Under the pieces are notes generated by a model that saw nothing but the letters and a program-made list of their open reading frames with translations, was not told the DNA's origin and did no database searches. Below, in pieces: positions 24,206-37,555 of a stretch of DNA of 64,000 bases. How positions within the stretch are numbered: the stretch's first letter is position 1; every line of letters starts with the position of its first letter. A program made the translations under genes and the position numbers. Location of the stretch: NCBI GenBank assembly GCA_019916065.1, contig CM034241.1, positions 3,851,062 through 3,915,061 of the forward strand, written 5' to 3'. The stretch comes from Vitellaria paradoxa. Taxonomy: Eukaryota > Streptophyta > Magnoliopsida > Ericales > Sapotaceae.

Positions 24206-25867
24206 TAATTTTTTCTCACAAAAAATCTCTAACTTGTTATAAATTTCTTTAATTTTTATCAATTTTTTTTTATTTTTTGTCAAATTTTTTAACTTTTATT
24301 AAAGCTTACTAACTTTTTTTTTATTCTTTTTACATTTTTTGAGAAACACACCAAACACTTAACAATCTAAAATTCATTCAATTTTTAGTTTTTTTTTCTC
24401 AAAATTTAGAACTTCAAACATGCACTAATGTGAAGTTAATTAATAGACACTATTATATAAAATTATAAATATTTTAAAAAAGTCATATCTAATTAGTAAG
24501 ATAAATGTAAGTAGTTGTGTTCTAAAGTTAAGATAATAATTAAGAAAAAATAAAATTGTAATTAAGAAAAAGGTTCATATATCTATTTTTTTTATTTTTA
24601 TTTGTCAATATTTAGACATTAAATGTTATTTTTGCATCAAATAGTAAGTTATTAATTTAGATTAACATAGTATAATTGACTTAATATATCCTAATCAACA
24701 ACGATAATTTCAAACAAATAATTTTAATTTTTTTTAACCAGCTTAAAAATTTTATAAACTTTTGTTATGTGAAATAAACATATTTTTAAATAAAAATTCA
24801 TACTAAACAAACATAAATTTCGCATCTAAATTGGGACAGCATTATAAATAAATATGTCAAAAAATTTTTAAACATAAAACACCATAAAAAAATTAAAATC
24901 TATGGCAATGCGTGGGATGTGATTAGTTTTATATATATATACAGATGGATGCCTAGTAAACTTTGTCGTGTATTCGAAATTATTTGGTGAGTATCGAACA
25001 AAAATAAATAAATAAAAATCGATTGAGTGCAGTGATATCCAAATCCATCCACATGTGGTCAGTATAAATTGGCTCCCAATTTTTTTTTTTTTTTTGAATT
25101 AATCCAATCCAACAAATCGAGTCAAATTTTAATTTGTAAGTGGGACTTATACACTCCACACACATATTCTTAACATTTTGATAAAAAAAAATCCGTCCAC
25201 TGTAATTTTGTAAGTCGAGATCCAAACTGAACAGAACAGTTAATAAAAAAAAGTGCGATTTCTTGTGTTGAAATATATATTAAACTCCATAAAAAGCTCT
25301 GCTGTGAGAATAAAACTATATGCCTATTTTCCCAGTCAAACATAAATCAGATACTGGGAAAGGCCTTTGTACAATTTTTTTATTTTTGTTTTTATTTTTA
25401 TTTTGTTTTATTTTTTTTTATCAAAAAGTTAAACGTTTATCGATACTATACGTTGCCGAAGATTGTGCAGCAGAAAAGCTTCGCCTAATGTGCGCGCGCG
25501 CGCACATATTTATTTAATTAAATATGATATATTAAGAACTTTATACATGGTTGATAAAACAAATGCCTTATCCAGGTTCGATACTTATCGATTACGCATA
25601 TACTTTGGAGGTATCATTTGAAGTATCTATTTATTTTATTGTTATTGCTTTTAAATATATAATTAAGACAAAATTAAAATTAAATAGGTAAAACTTTTTA
25701 AATTATAAGTTTTTATTTTATATTTTGTTGTTTTATATGTGTTTAATCACGTGTTATGTTAGATTATTAAATTAATTTTATTACAGATATTATATTCGAG
25801 TACATAGCAATTAAAAATATGTTTAAAAAATTATAGTTTCTACCACATTTTTTACATATCTGTATTC

Positions 25868-25904
<37 letters not shown>

Positions 25905-26460
25905 TTTTATTGTATTTGTACCTTTATAGTTCCTTTTCATCATCCTCGTATCTGTGCTAACATCTTATTCATATATGTGCTTTTAGATAGTACAAATTCA
26001 ACGGTTGTAATTAAGAATCTCGCACAAAGACCCAAAAAAAAAAAAACAATTTTAGCGAGTTTCCGGTCATTATTGGAAGAGAAGGGGAGTGAACCATTTA
26101 GAACAGGATTAATTATCACCGAGATTAGTCCCTTCTTCCCAACAAAAAAAATAGAAAATAGTGTTTAAGTTATACTTTACAGTTTTTTAAACTTATTAGT
26201 CACTTCAAAAAAAAATAATACTTCTAAGTCATATTTGTGTAAAAAGTTTTGTAATTAGGTCACACTTTTAAATGAGTGTCACGAGTTTATTTTAAATATA
26301 ATTTCTAATATACTAAAAATACCATTTAGTTCTATAATTAAGTTTGACTAATGTTATCAAAAATCGCGTGAAGATATAGATAATCGAAAATCACGTTTCT
26401 TCCTTTTTTTTTTTTTCTTTCCTTATAAAAAGTAGTATATAAATCGCATGAAAATACGAT
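24206..26460. other. AT-rich part of unit A, no gene seen
   Basis: Contains a CG alternation (25492-25503), a TTA/ATT microsatellite (about 25873-25901) and homopolymers. The equivalent in unit B is 32526-34755. The 65-aa frames at 25320 and 33640 are identical AT-rich artefacts of the duplication. Confidence 0.55.
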
Positions 26461-26467
26461 ATATAAA

Positions 26468-26751
26468 ATGCCTGCTCTTGTAAAAATAATACCAAATATA
26501 TCTAGTATGCAAGTCGCACCATTAAACACAAAAAAGTCACATATCTAATATATACCTGACAGTACCACATGGCTAATAGGGTACTGTTTCGTATCTAATT
26601 TATGCTGTTGTAAAAACAGTACCAAATATATCTAGTATGTAAACAGCACTATTAAACACAAAAAGTCACATATCTAATATATGGCTGACAGTACCACATG
26701 GCTGATAGTACCACATATATGTGATACTGTTTCGTATATAATGTATGCTTT
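26468..26751. repeat. About 130-bp tandem repeat array, interrupted by a solo LTR
   Basis: Units begin around TTGTAAAAA at 26478 and 26608 and share ACCAAATATATCTAGTATG and AAAGTCACATATCTAATATA. The third unit is cut at 26751 by the LTR, and repeat-like sequence resumes at 29011-29110. The unit B copy is at about 34765-35047. Confidence 0.75.
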
Positions 26752-29010
26752 TGTAACACCCAATATTTAAATTTGACAATTTATGTATTTTTCTAAGCTG
26801 ATTAAATATTTAATTGGAAGTAGAACTTATTTATTTAATTTTCCTTAGGTTGAGATTAGTTTAAAGCGACATTAGGTTGGACAAACTGGGCCAGGGGCCT
26901 AGCCTTTTCTTTCTCTTCTTTTCTTTTCTTCTTTTCCTCATTTTCTTTTTCTTTTTTTTTTTTTTTTTTTTGGCAAGACCAAGGAAAGGAGACGGGAGAA
27001 AAGGGAGAGAAAGGAGAGGAAATAAAGAGAGGAAGGAGAAGGAAGAAAGAGAAAGCGAGTTCCAAGGAGGGAGATTGGCAGATCGGGGTGGTTTTCGACG
27101 TCGTGATCAACGTGGCGAAGTCCGTTCCTAGAGATTTGGCCCGAGGTGGGAGAAATCAAAGTTGGAAGTTCGGAGTTCAAAACGGTTTTCTCCATTTTTC
27201 TCCATTTCTCTTCGAATTTAAGGTAGGTGGGACCCATATTCGTATTCTAGATGTCATAAGGAACATTTTAACATATATATGTGCTTGATTTAGGAAGATA
27301 TTGTGTGAGTTGCATATATATGTATATATATGTGTATACATATGTATATATGCATATATATATGTGAAGATTTGCATAAACTTGAGTTATTCTTTGATTA
27401 AACGATGAAAAAACATGTAATTGATATGTTTAAGTGTGGATACATGAGTTATTGAGGAGATTGAAGCTTGAAATGAAGGATTTGGGGGTTGATTTTATGA
27501 ATGGGATTCGGCTGGAACGAACCCAAAATTTGGCCCTTGGGTTCTGTGGTCGGGACCGTCTAGTAGGGGGTTAGTAGGTGTCGGGACCACAGAAAGTTAT
27601 AGGATCATAGGGGGTCCGAACCATCTAGAAGAGGGTCGGGACCACAGAAAGTTGTATTTTTGCTGGTTGTTAAAATTTGATTCTTGGTTGTGTTTTTGGT
27701 GCCCAAATCAAGTTATTATGAATATCTAATAATAGAATGGACCCTAAATCATCCTTAAATCTAATATGAAGGTGACTATATAACAGATAATGTTTAAATA
27801 CATGATTGAGCATGTCATGTGTAGAGGGTTGGGTTGGCATCATCCGAGTAGATTTATGAGTATTGATTGGCCGATAGTGCCATGTTTATGTGTTGACGTG
27901 CTGAGGCACGGGATGTATATGGACGAGGTCCATGATTGAATAAATAGATAAAATGAGACGGTGTTTTTAGGTTGGGTCAATGTTTAATTACGTGATTAAA
28001 TCTATCATGTGCATGAGGTTGGTGCGGTATTATCTTAATTGCGTTATGACAAATGGTTGGCCAAGGGAACCATATTTATATTGATTTCCTGCTTGAGATA
28101 AGTGGATGCCTGCTTGAGATAAAGGGATGCCTATTTAAGATGAGCGGATGCCTGACTAAAGGTGTAACACGGCTCCTTAGCAGAAGGATCAAGGAGTGTA
28201 ACACGGTTCCCCTGAGTCTCATATACATATATTGAGAGAGTCTGGTTGTAACATATATTGAATAGATGTGTGGGTTATTCCATTGATCCTAAGTTTGGTT
28301 AGGAAGTAAGAAATGTGAATTAGGAATTACAGTGACCTAATTCCCGAGATAGGATACGTATGCAGCTTAGGCAAGAGTAACCTCAGTCTGGTTTTTACTA
28401 TGGGTGAGATTTGAGTAGATGGAGGTTGGATAATGGCATTACATTATATATACATTTTTATATGATGTTTATATTGCATAGTATGACATGTGCATTTTAT
28501 ATTATGTTTGATTGCTATTGTCGTGAGTTATATGGTATGTTTGAGCATATTCATTAGTACATATTTGCATGGTTCTACCTAATGGGCTGGTTAACTTATT
28601 CTATCTATATTGCGGGTGATCCGACGAGGCCAAGAAATAGCCACTCGGAGCTGAGTTAATATTGACAGATTGATCTATTATAGAATTATACTTATATTAG
28701 ATGTTCGTATTCCCCTTTGTGTGACCTGGGGGTGTGGGTCCCAAAGTCAATTTATATATGAGATTGCATTATTGTTGACGAGACTTATATGGCTGTATCA
28801 GTCTTAAATTTAGTCACCAGGGTGTGACATTAAACTTATCGCGACTAACGATATTTTATTTATTTCATATGGGAATGAAGAACGTATTTAGTTGTTCTGA
28901 TGGTCGTTATTGTATCGAAACTTGAACTTGGCACAGATATTTATTTAATTTATTTTGTTCCCATATTCCCATGCCGTCGGTCCCGGACAATTAAGTTAAG
29001 GGCGTGACTA
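26752..29010. mobile_element. Solo LTR (Ty3/gypsy-like), about 2.26 kb
   Basis: It starts TGTAACACCCAA, a common start of plant gypsy LTRs, and ends near GGGCGTGACTA, close to the usual GGCGTGACA. It splits a 130-bp repeat unit, and sequence on both sides matches one uninterrupted unit elsewhere (GCTCTTGTAAAAA). The likely target duplication is CTCT: seen as GCTCT left of the unit B copy and CTCTT right of this copy, while the left side here has mutated to GCTTT. No primer site, gag or pol is adjacent, so it is a solo LTR. Purine/pyrimidine frames at 26856-27377 are not genes. Confidence 0.65.
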
Positions 29011-30825
29011 CTCTTGTAAAAACAGTACTATAAAACCTCACATTTGATGTGGTACTATTTCGTATAAAATGTATGCTCTTCTAAAAATAATACCAAATAT
29101 ATCTACTATACTGCTCTTGATGTGGTACCGATTTTTGCAACAAAAAATTGTTTGACAAAAACTTAGGAATGATGATTGATTGGGGCTTTTTCCAAGCAGT
29201 TTTGATTATGTTCCAAAAATCGGTTTAGCTTGTTTTATGAAGAAGACGGAAAGTCGCGGATGTTATGAGCGTTTCAAATAAAACTGGCAGTTTTAAAATG
29301 TATTGAAAAACGCACTAAATCATTTTTTGTCTTTTTATTACAAGTGTGACTTATTCACAAACAAGTTTTTTTGGTATAACTAAAATCTTTATAAATCTAT
29401 GAATAGTGACCGGTCTCCAAAAATCAAAAAAAAAAAAAAATTATTGAGACTTTATTCACGCTTCAGTGCCCCAAGGAGGTATACAATTCCATTAAGGCTT
29501 TAGGAGACGCTTGTTTGGAAAATTTTGCTCCTTCCATTATTGCTTTTGGGGACCTTGTTTTTTTAAGTCCAAACGAGGGCTCACAATCATCTTTATTGGA
29601 TCAAGAACAGTCATAATGCCAACGACAGTATTTTGTCCATTTTGCTCAAGAGTCAAGCCATGTGAAGGTATCAAAGAAATTAATGGTGATCCTAAGCTTG
29701 CTTCCATGTAAACCCACCCCCCCCCCCCAAAAAAACCAAAAAAAAAAAAGAAAGTTGCTGCCACATCGGCGACATCATCAAGTTGATTGACAATTTTTTT
29801 CTTTTATATTTATTTGGGTATAAACATTATTATACTTTCTTTTTGACTTATTTAATTACTATCAATAATCGGTGCGAACGGCACTGAACAAAAATAATAT
29901 TAAATTTTTTATATAATTAAAATTTTTGGACAAAAAATTCAAATTAAAAAAAATTATGATAACATATGAGTTTTAAATTATATATTTTGGTGTCTCTCTT
30001 TCTTTTCAATTAATTTTTGATAAACACCGTAAAAGAAAACACAAATTATAATGCTTTAATTTGGAAGATTCAACTTCCTAGAAATTATAATTGGAATAAG
30101 AATTGGGTAAAAAATTAAAAATATAAAAATAATCTTAAACATTGAATGAAAGAAAAAATAATTCTTAACCGTTGAATTTTAGTTTGTGAGAAAGATATTT
30201 TAAAAAATCATTGTGTTTTATTATATAGATTTAAAAATTGTTTGGCACCATAAGAAAGTGTAATTTTACACCAAGAAATGATACGTGTCATTTATTTGAT
30301 TGTTTAATAAAAATTTATAAAAAAGTTAGAGAAAATAGGTAAAAATTAATGAAAGTTAAATAAAATAAGTAAAAGTAAAAAAAATTGAAGAAAATTGGTA
30401 GAAATTGAAGAAAGTAGAAGAAAATTAGTAAATATTGAAAATAATTAGTTGACGAACTTAGATATAAATCTAAAAATCCAAAAAATTCCAATTGGAATAT
30501 AAATATATTCTATGAATATTTTGAAACATGAATTTATAGAAAAAAATGAAAGAAAATCGTAGAAATATAAAATAAAGTAAAAAAATTAAATTTGTTATTT
30601 TTTATTGAGTTAAAAAATGAAACTAAAATTAATAGGTATTTATTAAAAACATTTTAATTTTATTTGATTAAGTATATATAAAACTTATACAAATTATTAA
30701 TTTCATTTTTCTTTTTCCACAACGAATTCATGTTTCAAACATAGGATATGTGACTTAATCTTTTGTGTACCTGGTGTGAAGAGAATGGCGGTGCTAAGAG
30801 AATGACGCCATGTTATCGCTAACTA
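29011..30825. other. Intergenic part of unit A with a possible coding relic
   Basis: Between 29537 and 29712 the minus strand has an open stretch of non-repetitive composition (GSPLISLIPSHGLTLEQNGQ, then NTVVGIMTVLDPIKMIV). I do not recognise it. It is bounded by homopolymers, and the unit B deletion removes most of it. It could be a decayed exon or chance. The rest (29720-30820) is AT-rich, with a C-run at 29716-29727. Confidence 0.3.
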
Positions 30826-31121
30826 AGAACTTGTTTGGTTATTACAAATTTTATTAACTTTTCACCAATTATCTGCTTTTATTAACTTTCTTCGCTAAAA
30901 TTAATAAATACATCTCTAACTTTTATCAAATATATCCATTTTTTACTAAATTTTATCAATTTTTTTAATTTTCTCTAATTTTTTTAACTTTTATCAACTT
31001 TCTCTAATTTTTACAAATTTTTATCAAACATATAACTTTTTTCAAAACTCACATGTAATAGTATAGATTAGGAACAAAATTAAAAAAAAAAATTCAATTT
31101 ATTTTTTTACACCAAAGGCAC
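30826..31121. mobile_element. MITE with about 8-bp target duplication, unit A copy
   Basis: Flanked by CTAACTA on both sides (30819-30825 and 31123-31129; an eighth base mismatches), with weakly inverted ends (AACTTGTTTGGTTA and ACACCAAAGGCACC). The 8-bp size suggests hAT type. Non-coding. Confidence 0.55.
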
Positions 31122-31223
31122 CCTAACTAGTGAAAGGTTGGTAAAGCACTCCCTTCATTTTACATGTATACTTCAAAAATATATATATAGACCATGATTT
31201 GTTGACGATGATAATAAAGAAGG

Positions 31224-31248
31224 TGTTCGGCAGTAAAAATTACCGCCG
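31224..31248. repeat. 25-bp retrotransposon LTR remnant at the duplication junction
   Basis: GAAGG (the target duplication) followed by TGTTCGGCAGTAAAAATTAC and five more LTR bases, then an abrupt switch to unit B sequence. It matches the start of the left LTR at 37556 with one difference (T for C). Confidence 0.92.
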
Positions 31249-34200
31249 ATTTCTTATTGTAAATATACTAATAATTTGTAATTGTTTACATTTTAAATAT
31301 AAATTTAATTCTTTAGTTCAATCTTTCTTATTGTAAATATACTAATAATTTGTAATTGTTTACATTTTAAATATAAATTTAATTCAATCAAATTATTAAA
31401 ATATTTTTATTTTTACAATAAGAAAGTAGTCTCTATATTTACAATAAGAAAGTAGTCTCTATAATATTAAAAGAAAGTAGTCTCTATTAGTATATTTACA
31501 ATAAGAAAGTAGTCTCTATAATATTAAAAGAAAGTAGTCTCTATAATATTAAAAAAATTTAATTTGTAATTGTTTACATTTTAAATACAAATTTAGTTCA
31601 ATCAAATTATTAAAATATTTTTATTTTTACCATAAGAAAGTAGTCTCTATAATATTTTTTTAATTTAAGTATTAATTCAAGTATTCACACAGGCTAGCGA
31701 TTAATTTTTATAATAATTATCTTAATTTTTTTTATAATAATTCAAGTAACAATGGTTAAAAAATTTAGAAAAGTAATTTATTAGTATAATTTATTTTTTA
31801 TAATAGAAAATATTTTTTATATAGATTAAATGAGAAATATGTAGTTACTTTGATTTTTATAATAATTAAAATTTTATAATATTTTAAATTATATTGATAA
31901 ATTTTATTTTTAAATATTTTAAAAGTATTAATTTAAAAATATTTTAAAATCATGTTGATAACTAACTTTTTATAATAGTATTTTTATTTGTATTAAAAAA
32001 TTTCATTTTAAAATATTTAGTGTTCAATATAATTAATATGTTATCTAATAACTCAAAAATATTTTTTTTAGTTGAACCACCATCTTACAAAAGAAAAAAT
32101 AAAATTATGAGGTTGATTGACGTCGAGAGATGTGTTTAGAAAAAAAGTTAGTAACTCGGCTACCAGTTACTAATTTTTTGACTTTTTTTAAAATGATCAA
32201 ATTTTTCATCTTATATTTTACACTTATTTTAAATATTTAAAAGAAAAAATATCAAATCACTAAAAAATTAAAAAAATAGTTTCTAAAAACTAGGTTTTTT
32301 TCCTTTCCAAACACAAATTTTAATAATTAGTTGGCAATCAACTACCAAAAAAATTAGTTTTTTTTTTCCCCGTAGCGAGCCTCAGTGGTCGGTTTCAACC
32401 AAATTGGAAGAAAAAAATTTTGAATCACGCGCGCCCGTTTGAACCAAATAGGAAAAAAGAGAGAGAGAGAGAAACACGTGGCCAGGAGGCGACGTTGGCC
32501 CCCCGCTCCCCAAAATTTTTTAATTTTTTCTCACAAAAAATCTCTAACTTGTTATAAATTTCTTTAATTTTTATCAATTTTTTTTTATTTTTTGTCAAAT
32601 TTTTTAACTTTTATTAAAGCTTACTAACTTTTTTTTTTTATTCTTTTTACATTTTTTGAGAAACACACCAAACACTTAACAATCTAAAATTCATTCAATT
32701 TTTAGTTTTTTTTTCTCAAAATTTAGAACTTCAAACATGCACTAATGTGAAGTTAATTAATAGACACTATTATATAAAATTATAAATATTTTAAAAAAGT
32801 CATATCTAATTAGTAAGATAAATGTAAGTAGTTGTGTTCTAAAGTTAAGATAATAATTAAGAAAAAATAAAATTGTAATTAAGAAAAAGGTTCATATATC
32901 TATTTTTTTATTTTTATTTGTCAATATTTAGACATTAAATGTTATTTTTGCATCAAATAGTAAGTTATTAATTTAGATTAACATAGTATAATTGACTTAA
33001 TATATCCTAATCAACAACGATAATTTCAAACAAATAATTTTAATTTTTTTTAACCAGCTTAAAAATTTTATAAACTTTTGTTATGTGAAATAAACATATT
33101 TTTAAATAAAAATTCATACTAAACAAACATAAATTTCGCATCTAAATTGGGACAACATTATAAATAAATATGTCAAAAAATTTTTAAACATAAAACACCA
33201 TAAAAAAAAAATTAAAATCCATGGCAATGCGTGGGATGTGATTAGTTTTATATATATATACAGATGGATGCCTAGTAAACTTTGTCGTGTATTCGAAATT
33301 ATTTGGTGAGTATCGAACAAAAATAAATAAATAAAAATCGATTGAGTGCAGTGATATCCAAATCCATCCACATGTGGTCAGTATAAATTGGCTCTCAACT
33401 TTTTTTTTTTTTTTTTTGAATTAATCCAATCCAACAAATCGAGTCAAATTTTGATTTGTAAGTGGGACTTATACACTCAACACACGTATTCCTAACATTT
33501 TGATAAAAAAATCCGTTTACTGTAATTTTTTAAGTCGAGATCCAAACTGAACAGAACAGTTAATAAAAAAAAGTGAGATTTCTTGTGTTGAAATATATAT
33601 TAAACTCCACAAAAAGCTCTGCTGTGAGAATAAAACTATATGCCTATTTTCCCAGTCAAACATAAATCAGATACTGGGAAAGGCCTTTGTACAATTTTTT
33701 TATTTTTATTTTTATTTTTATTTTGTTTTATTTTTTTTTATCAAAAAGTTAAACGTTTATCGATACTATACGTTGCGGAAGATTGTGCAGCAGAAAAGCT
33801 TCGCCTAATGCGCGCGCGCGCGCACATATTTATTTAATTAAATATGATATATTAAGAACTTTATACATGGTTGATAAAACAAATGCCTTACTTATCGATT
33901 ACGCATATACTTTGGAGGTATCATTTGAAGTATCTATTTATTTTATTGTTATTGCTTTTAAATATATAATTAAGACAAAATTAAAATTAAATAGGTAAAA
34001 CTTTTTAAATTATAAGTTTTTATTTTATATTTTGTTGTGTTATATGTGTTTAATCACGTGTTATGTTAGATTATTAAATTAGTTTTGTTACAGATATTAT
34101 ATTCGTGTACATAGCAATTAAAAATATATTTAAAAAATTATAGTTTCTATCATATTTTTTACATTTTGTATTCTTTATTATTATTATTATTATTATTGTA

Positions 34201-35047
34201 TTTGTACCTTTATAATTCCTTTTCATCATCCTCGTATCTGTGCCAACATCTTATTCATATATGTGCTTTTAGATAGTACAAATTCAACGGTTGTAATTAA
34301 GAATCTCGCACAAAGACCCAAAAAAAAAAAAAAAAAAAAAAACAATTTTAGCGAGTTTCCGGTCATTATTGGAAGAGAAGGGGAGTGAACCATTTAGAAC
34401 AGGATTAATTATCACCAAGATTAGTCCCTCCTTCCCAACAAAAAAATAAAAAATAGTGTTTAAGTTATACTTTGTAATTTTTTAAATTTATTAGTCACTT
34501 CAAAAAAAATAATACTTTTAAGTCATATTTGTGTAGAAAGTTTTGTAATTAGGTCACACTTTTAAATGAGTCTCACGAGTTTATTTTAAATATAATTTCT
34601 AATATACCAAGAATACCATTTATTTCTATAATTAAGTTTGACTAGTATTATCAAAAATCGCGTGAAGATATGGATAATCGAAAATCACGTTTCTTCCTTT
34701 TTTTTTTTTTTTCTTTCCTTATAAAAAGTAGTATATAAATCGCATGAAGATATGGTATATAAAATGCATGCTCTTGTAAAAATAATACCAAATATATCTA
34801 GTATGCAAGTAGCACCATTAAACACAAAAAAGTCACATATCTAATATGTACCTGACAATACCACATGGCTGATAGGGTACTATTTCGTATATAATTTATG
34901 CTGTTGTAAAAACAGTACCAAATGTATCTAGTATGTAAACAGCACCATTAAACACAAAAAGTCACATATCTAATATATGGCTAACAGTACCACATGACCG
35001 ATAGTACCACATATATATGATACTGTTTCGTATATAATGTATGCTCT

Positions 35048-35994
35048 TGTAACACCCAATATTTAAATTTGACAATTTATGTATTTTTCTAAGCTGATTA
35101 AATATTTAATTGGAAGTAGAACTTATTTATTTAATTTTCCTTAGGCTGAGATTAGTTCAAAGCAACATTAGGTTGGACAAATTGGGCCAGGGGCCTAGCC
35201 TTTTCTTTCGCTTCTTTTCTTTTCTTCTTTTCCTCTTTTTCTTTTTTTTTTTTTTTTGGCAAGACCAAAGAAAGGAAACGGGAGAAAAGGGAGAGAAAGG
35301 AGAGGAAATAAAGAGAGGAGGGAGAAGGAAGAAAGAGAAAGCGAGTTCCAAGGAGGGAGATTGGCAGATCGGGGTGGTTTTCGACGTCATGATCAACGTG
35401 GCGAAGTCCGTTCCTAGAGATTTGGCCCGAGGTGGGAGAAATCAAAGTTGGAAGTTCAGAGTTCAAAACGATTTTCTCCATTTTTCTCCATTTCTCTTCG
35501 AATTTGAGGTAGGTGGGACTTATATTCGTATTCTAGATGTCATAAAGAACATTTTAACATATATATGTGCTTGATTTAGGAAGATATTGTGTGAGTTGCA
35601 TATATATGTATATATATGTGTATACATATGTATATATGCATATATATATGTGAAGATTTGCATAAACTTGAGTTATTCTTTGATTAAATGATGAAAAAAC
35701 ATGTAATTGATATGTTTAAGTGTGGATACATGAGTTATTAAGGAGATTGAAGCTTGAAATGAAAGATTTGGGGGTTGATTTTATGAATGGGATTCGGCTA
35801 GAACGAACCCAGAATTTGGCCCCTGGGTTCTGTGGTCGGGACCGTCTAGTAGGGGGTCGGGACCACAGAAAATTATAGGATCATAGGGGGTTCGGACCAT
35901 CTAGAAGAGGGTCGGGGCCACAGAAAGTTGTATTTTTGCTGGTTGTTAAAATTTGATTCTTGGTTGTGTTTTTGGTGCCCAAATCAAGTTATTA
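35048..35994. mobile_element. Truncated copy of the solo LTR in unit B
   Basis: Matches 26752-27718 closely, then is cut by the 1950-bp deletion, so unit B keeps only the first 0.95 kb of the LTR. Confidence 0.8.
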
Positions 35995-37157
35995 ATTTTT
36001 ATCAAAGAAATTAATGGTGATCCTAAGCTTGCTTCCATGTAAACCCACCCCCCCCCCCAAAAAAAAACCAAAAAAAAAAAAGAAAGTTGCTGCCACATCG
36101 GCGACATCATCAAGTTGATTGACAATTTTTTTCTTTTATATTTATTCGGGTATAAACATTATTATACTTTCTTTTTGACTTATTTAATTACTATCAATAA
36201 TCGGTGCGAACGGCACTGAACAAAAATAATATTAAATTTTTTATATAATTAAAATTTTTGGACAAAAAATTCAAATTAAAAAAAATTATGATAACATATG
36301 AGTTTTAAATTATATATTTTGGTATCTCTCTTTCTTTTCAATTAATTTTTGATAAACACCGTAAAAGAAAACACAAATTATAATGCTTTAATTTGAAAGA
36401 TTCAACTTCCTAGAAATTATAATTGGAATAAGAATTGGGTAAAAAATTAAAAATATAAAAATAATCTTAAACATTGAATAAAAGAAAAAATAATTCTTAA
36501 CCGTTGAATTTTAGTTTGTGAGAAAGATATTTTAAAAAATCATTGTGTTTTATTATATAGATTTAAAAATTGTTTGGCACCATAAGAAAGTGTAATTTTA
36601 CACCAAGAAATGATACGTGTCATTTATTTGATTGTTTAACAAAAATTTATAAAAAAGTTAGAGAAAATAGGTAAAAATTAATGAAAGTTAAATAAAATAA
36701 GTAAAAGTAAAAAAAAATGAAGAAAATTGGTAGAAATTGAAGAAAGTAGAAGAAAATTAGTAAATATTGAAAATAATTATTTGACGAACTTAGATATAAA
36801 TCTAAAAATCCAAAAAATTCCAATTGGAATATAAATATATTCTATGAATATTTTGAAACATGAATTTATAGAAAAAAATGAAAGAAAATCGTAGAAATAT
36901 AAAATAAAGTAAAAAAATTAAATTTGTTATTTTTTATTGAGTTAAAAAATGAAACTAAAATTAATAGGTATTTATTAAAAACATTTTAATTTTATTTGAT
37001 TAAGTATATATAAAACTTATACAAATTATTAATTTCATTTTTCTTTTTCCACAACGAATTCATGTTTCAAACATAGGATATGTGACTTAATCTTTTGTGT
37101 ACCTGGTGTGAAGAGAATGGCGGTGTTAAGAGAATGACGCCATGTTATCGCTAACTA

Positions 37158-37453
37158 AGAACTTGTTTGGTTATTACAAATTTTATTAACTTTTCACCAA
37201 TTATCTGCTTTTATTAACTTTCTTCGCTAAAATTAATAAATACATCTCTAACTTTTATCAAATATATCCAATTTTTACTAAATTTTATCAATTTTTTTTA
37301 ATTTTCTCTAATTTTTTTAACTTTTATCAACTTTCTCTAATTTTTACAAATTTTTATCAAACATATAACTTTTTTCAAAACTCACATGTAATAGTATAGA
37401 TTAGGAACAAAATTAAAAAAAAAAATTCAATTTATTTTTTTACACCAAAGGCA
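37158..37453. mobile_element. MITE, unit B copy of the 30826 element
   Basis: Nearly identical to 30826-31121 because it lies in the duplicated segment, not because of an independent insertion. Confidence 0.55.
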
Positions 37454-37550
37454 CCCTAACTAGTGAAAGGTTGGTAAAGCACTCCCTTCATTTTACATGT
37501 ATACTTCAAAATATATATATAGACCATGATTTGTTGACGATGATAATAAA

Positions 37551-37555
37551 GAAGG
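37551..37555. repeat. Target site duplication GAAGG, left
   Basis: Identical to 49769-49773 and directly outside the LTR start. It shows that both LTRs belong to one insertion. Confidence 0.95.

Larger units (their letters stand above)
22933..31249. repeat. Tandem segmental duplication, unit A (8.3 kb)
   Basis: Position 22933 corresponds to 31250 and the two copies then run in parallel with only small indels. Unit A holds the right arm of the inverted repeat, AT-rich DNA, a 130-bp tandem array, a solo LTR, a MITE, and at its very end 25 bp of the left LTR of the downstream retrotransposon. Small differences from unit B include extra segments of about 13 bp at about 25575 and 11 bp at about 27575. 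Identity is roughly 98-99% by eye in the sections compared. Confidence 0.93.

Noticed and set aside
26856..27377. Several overlapping 66-99 aa frames
   Set aside because: They come from purine/pyrimidine tracts and AT repeats inside the solo LTR, occur on both strands, and are copied at 35110-35574 by the duplication.
35110..35574. 154-aa plus-strand frame
   Set aside because: Longer than its unit A counterpart only because of small indels; composition is poly-Phe and Glu/Lys/Arg-rich from tracts, with no domain.
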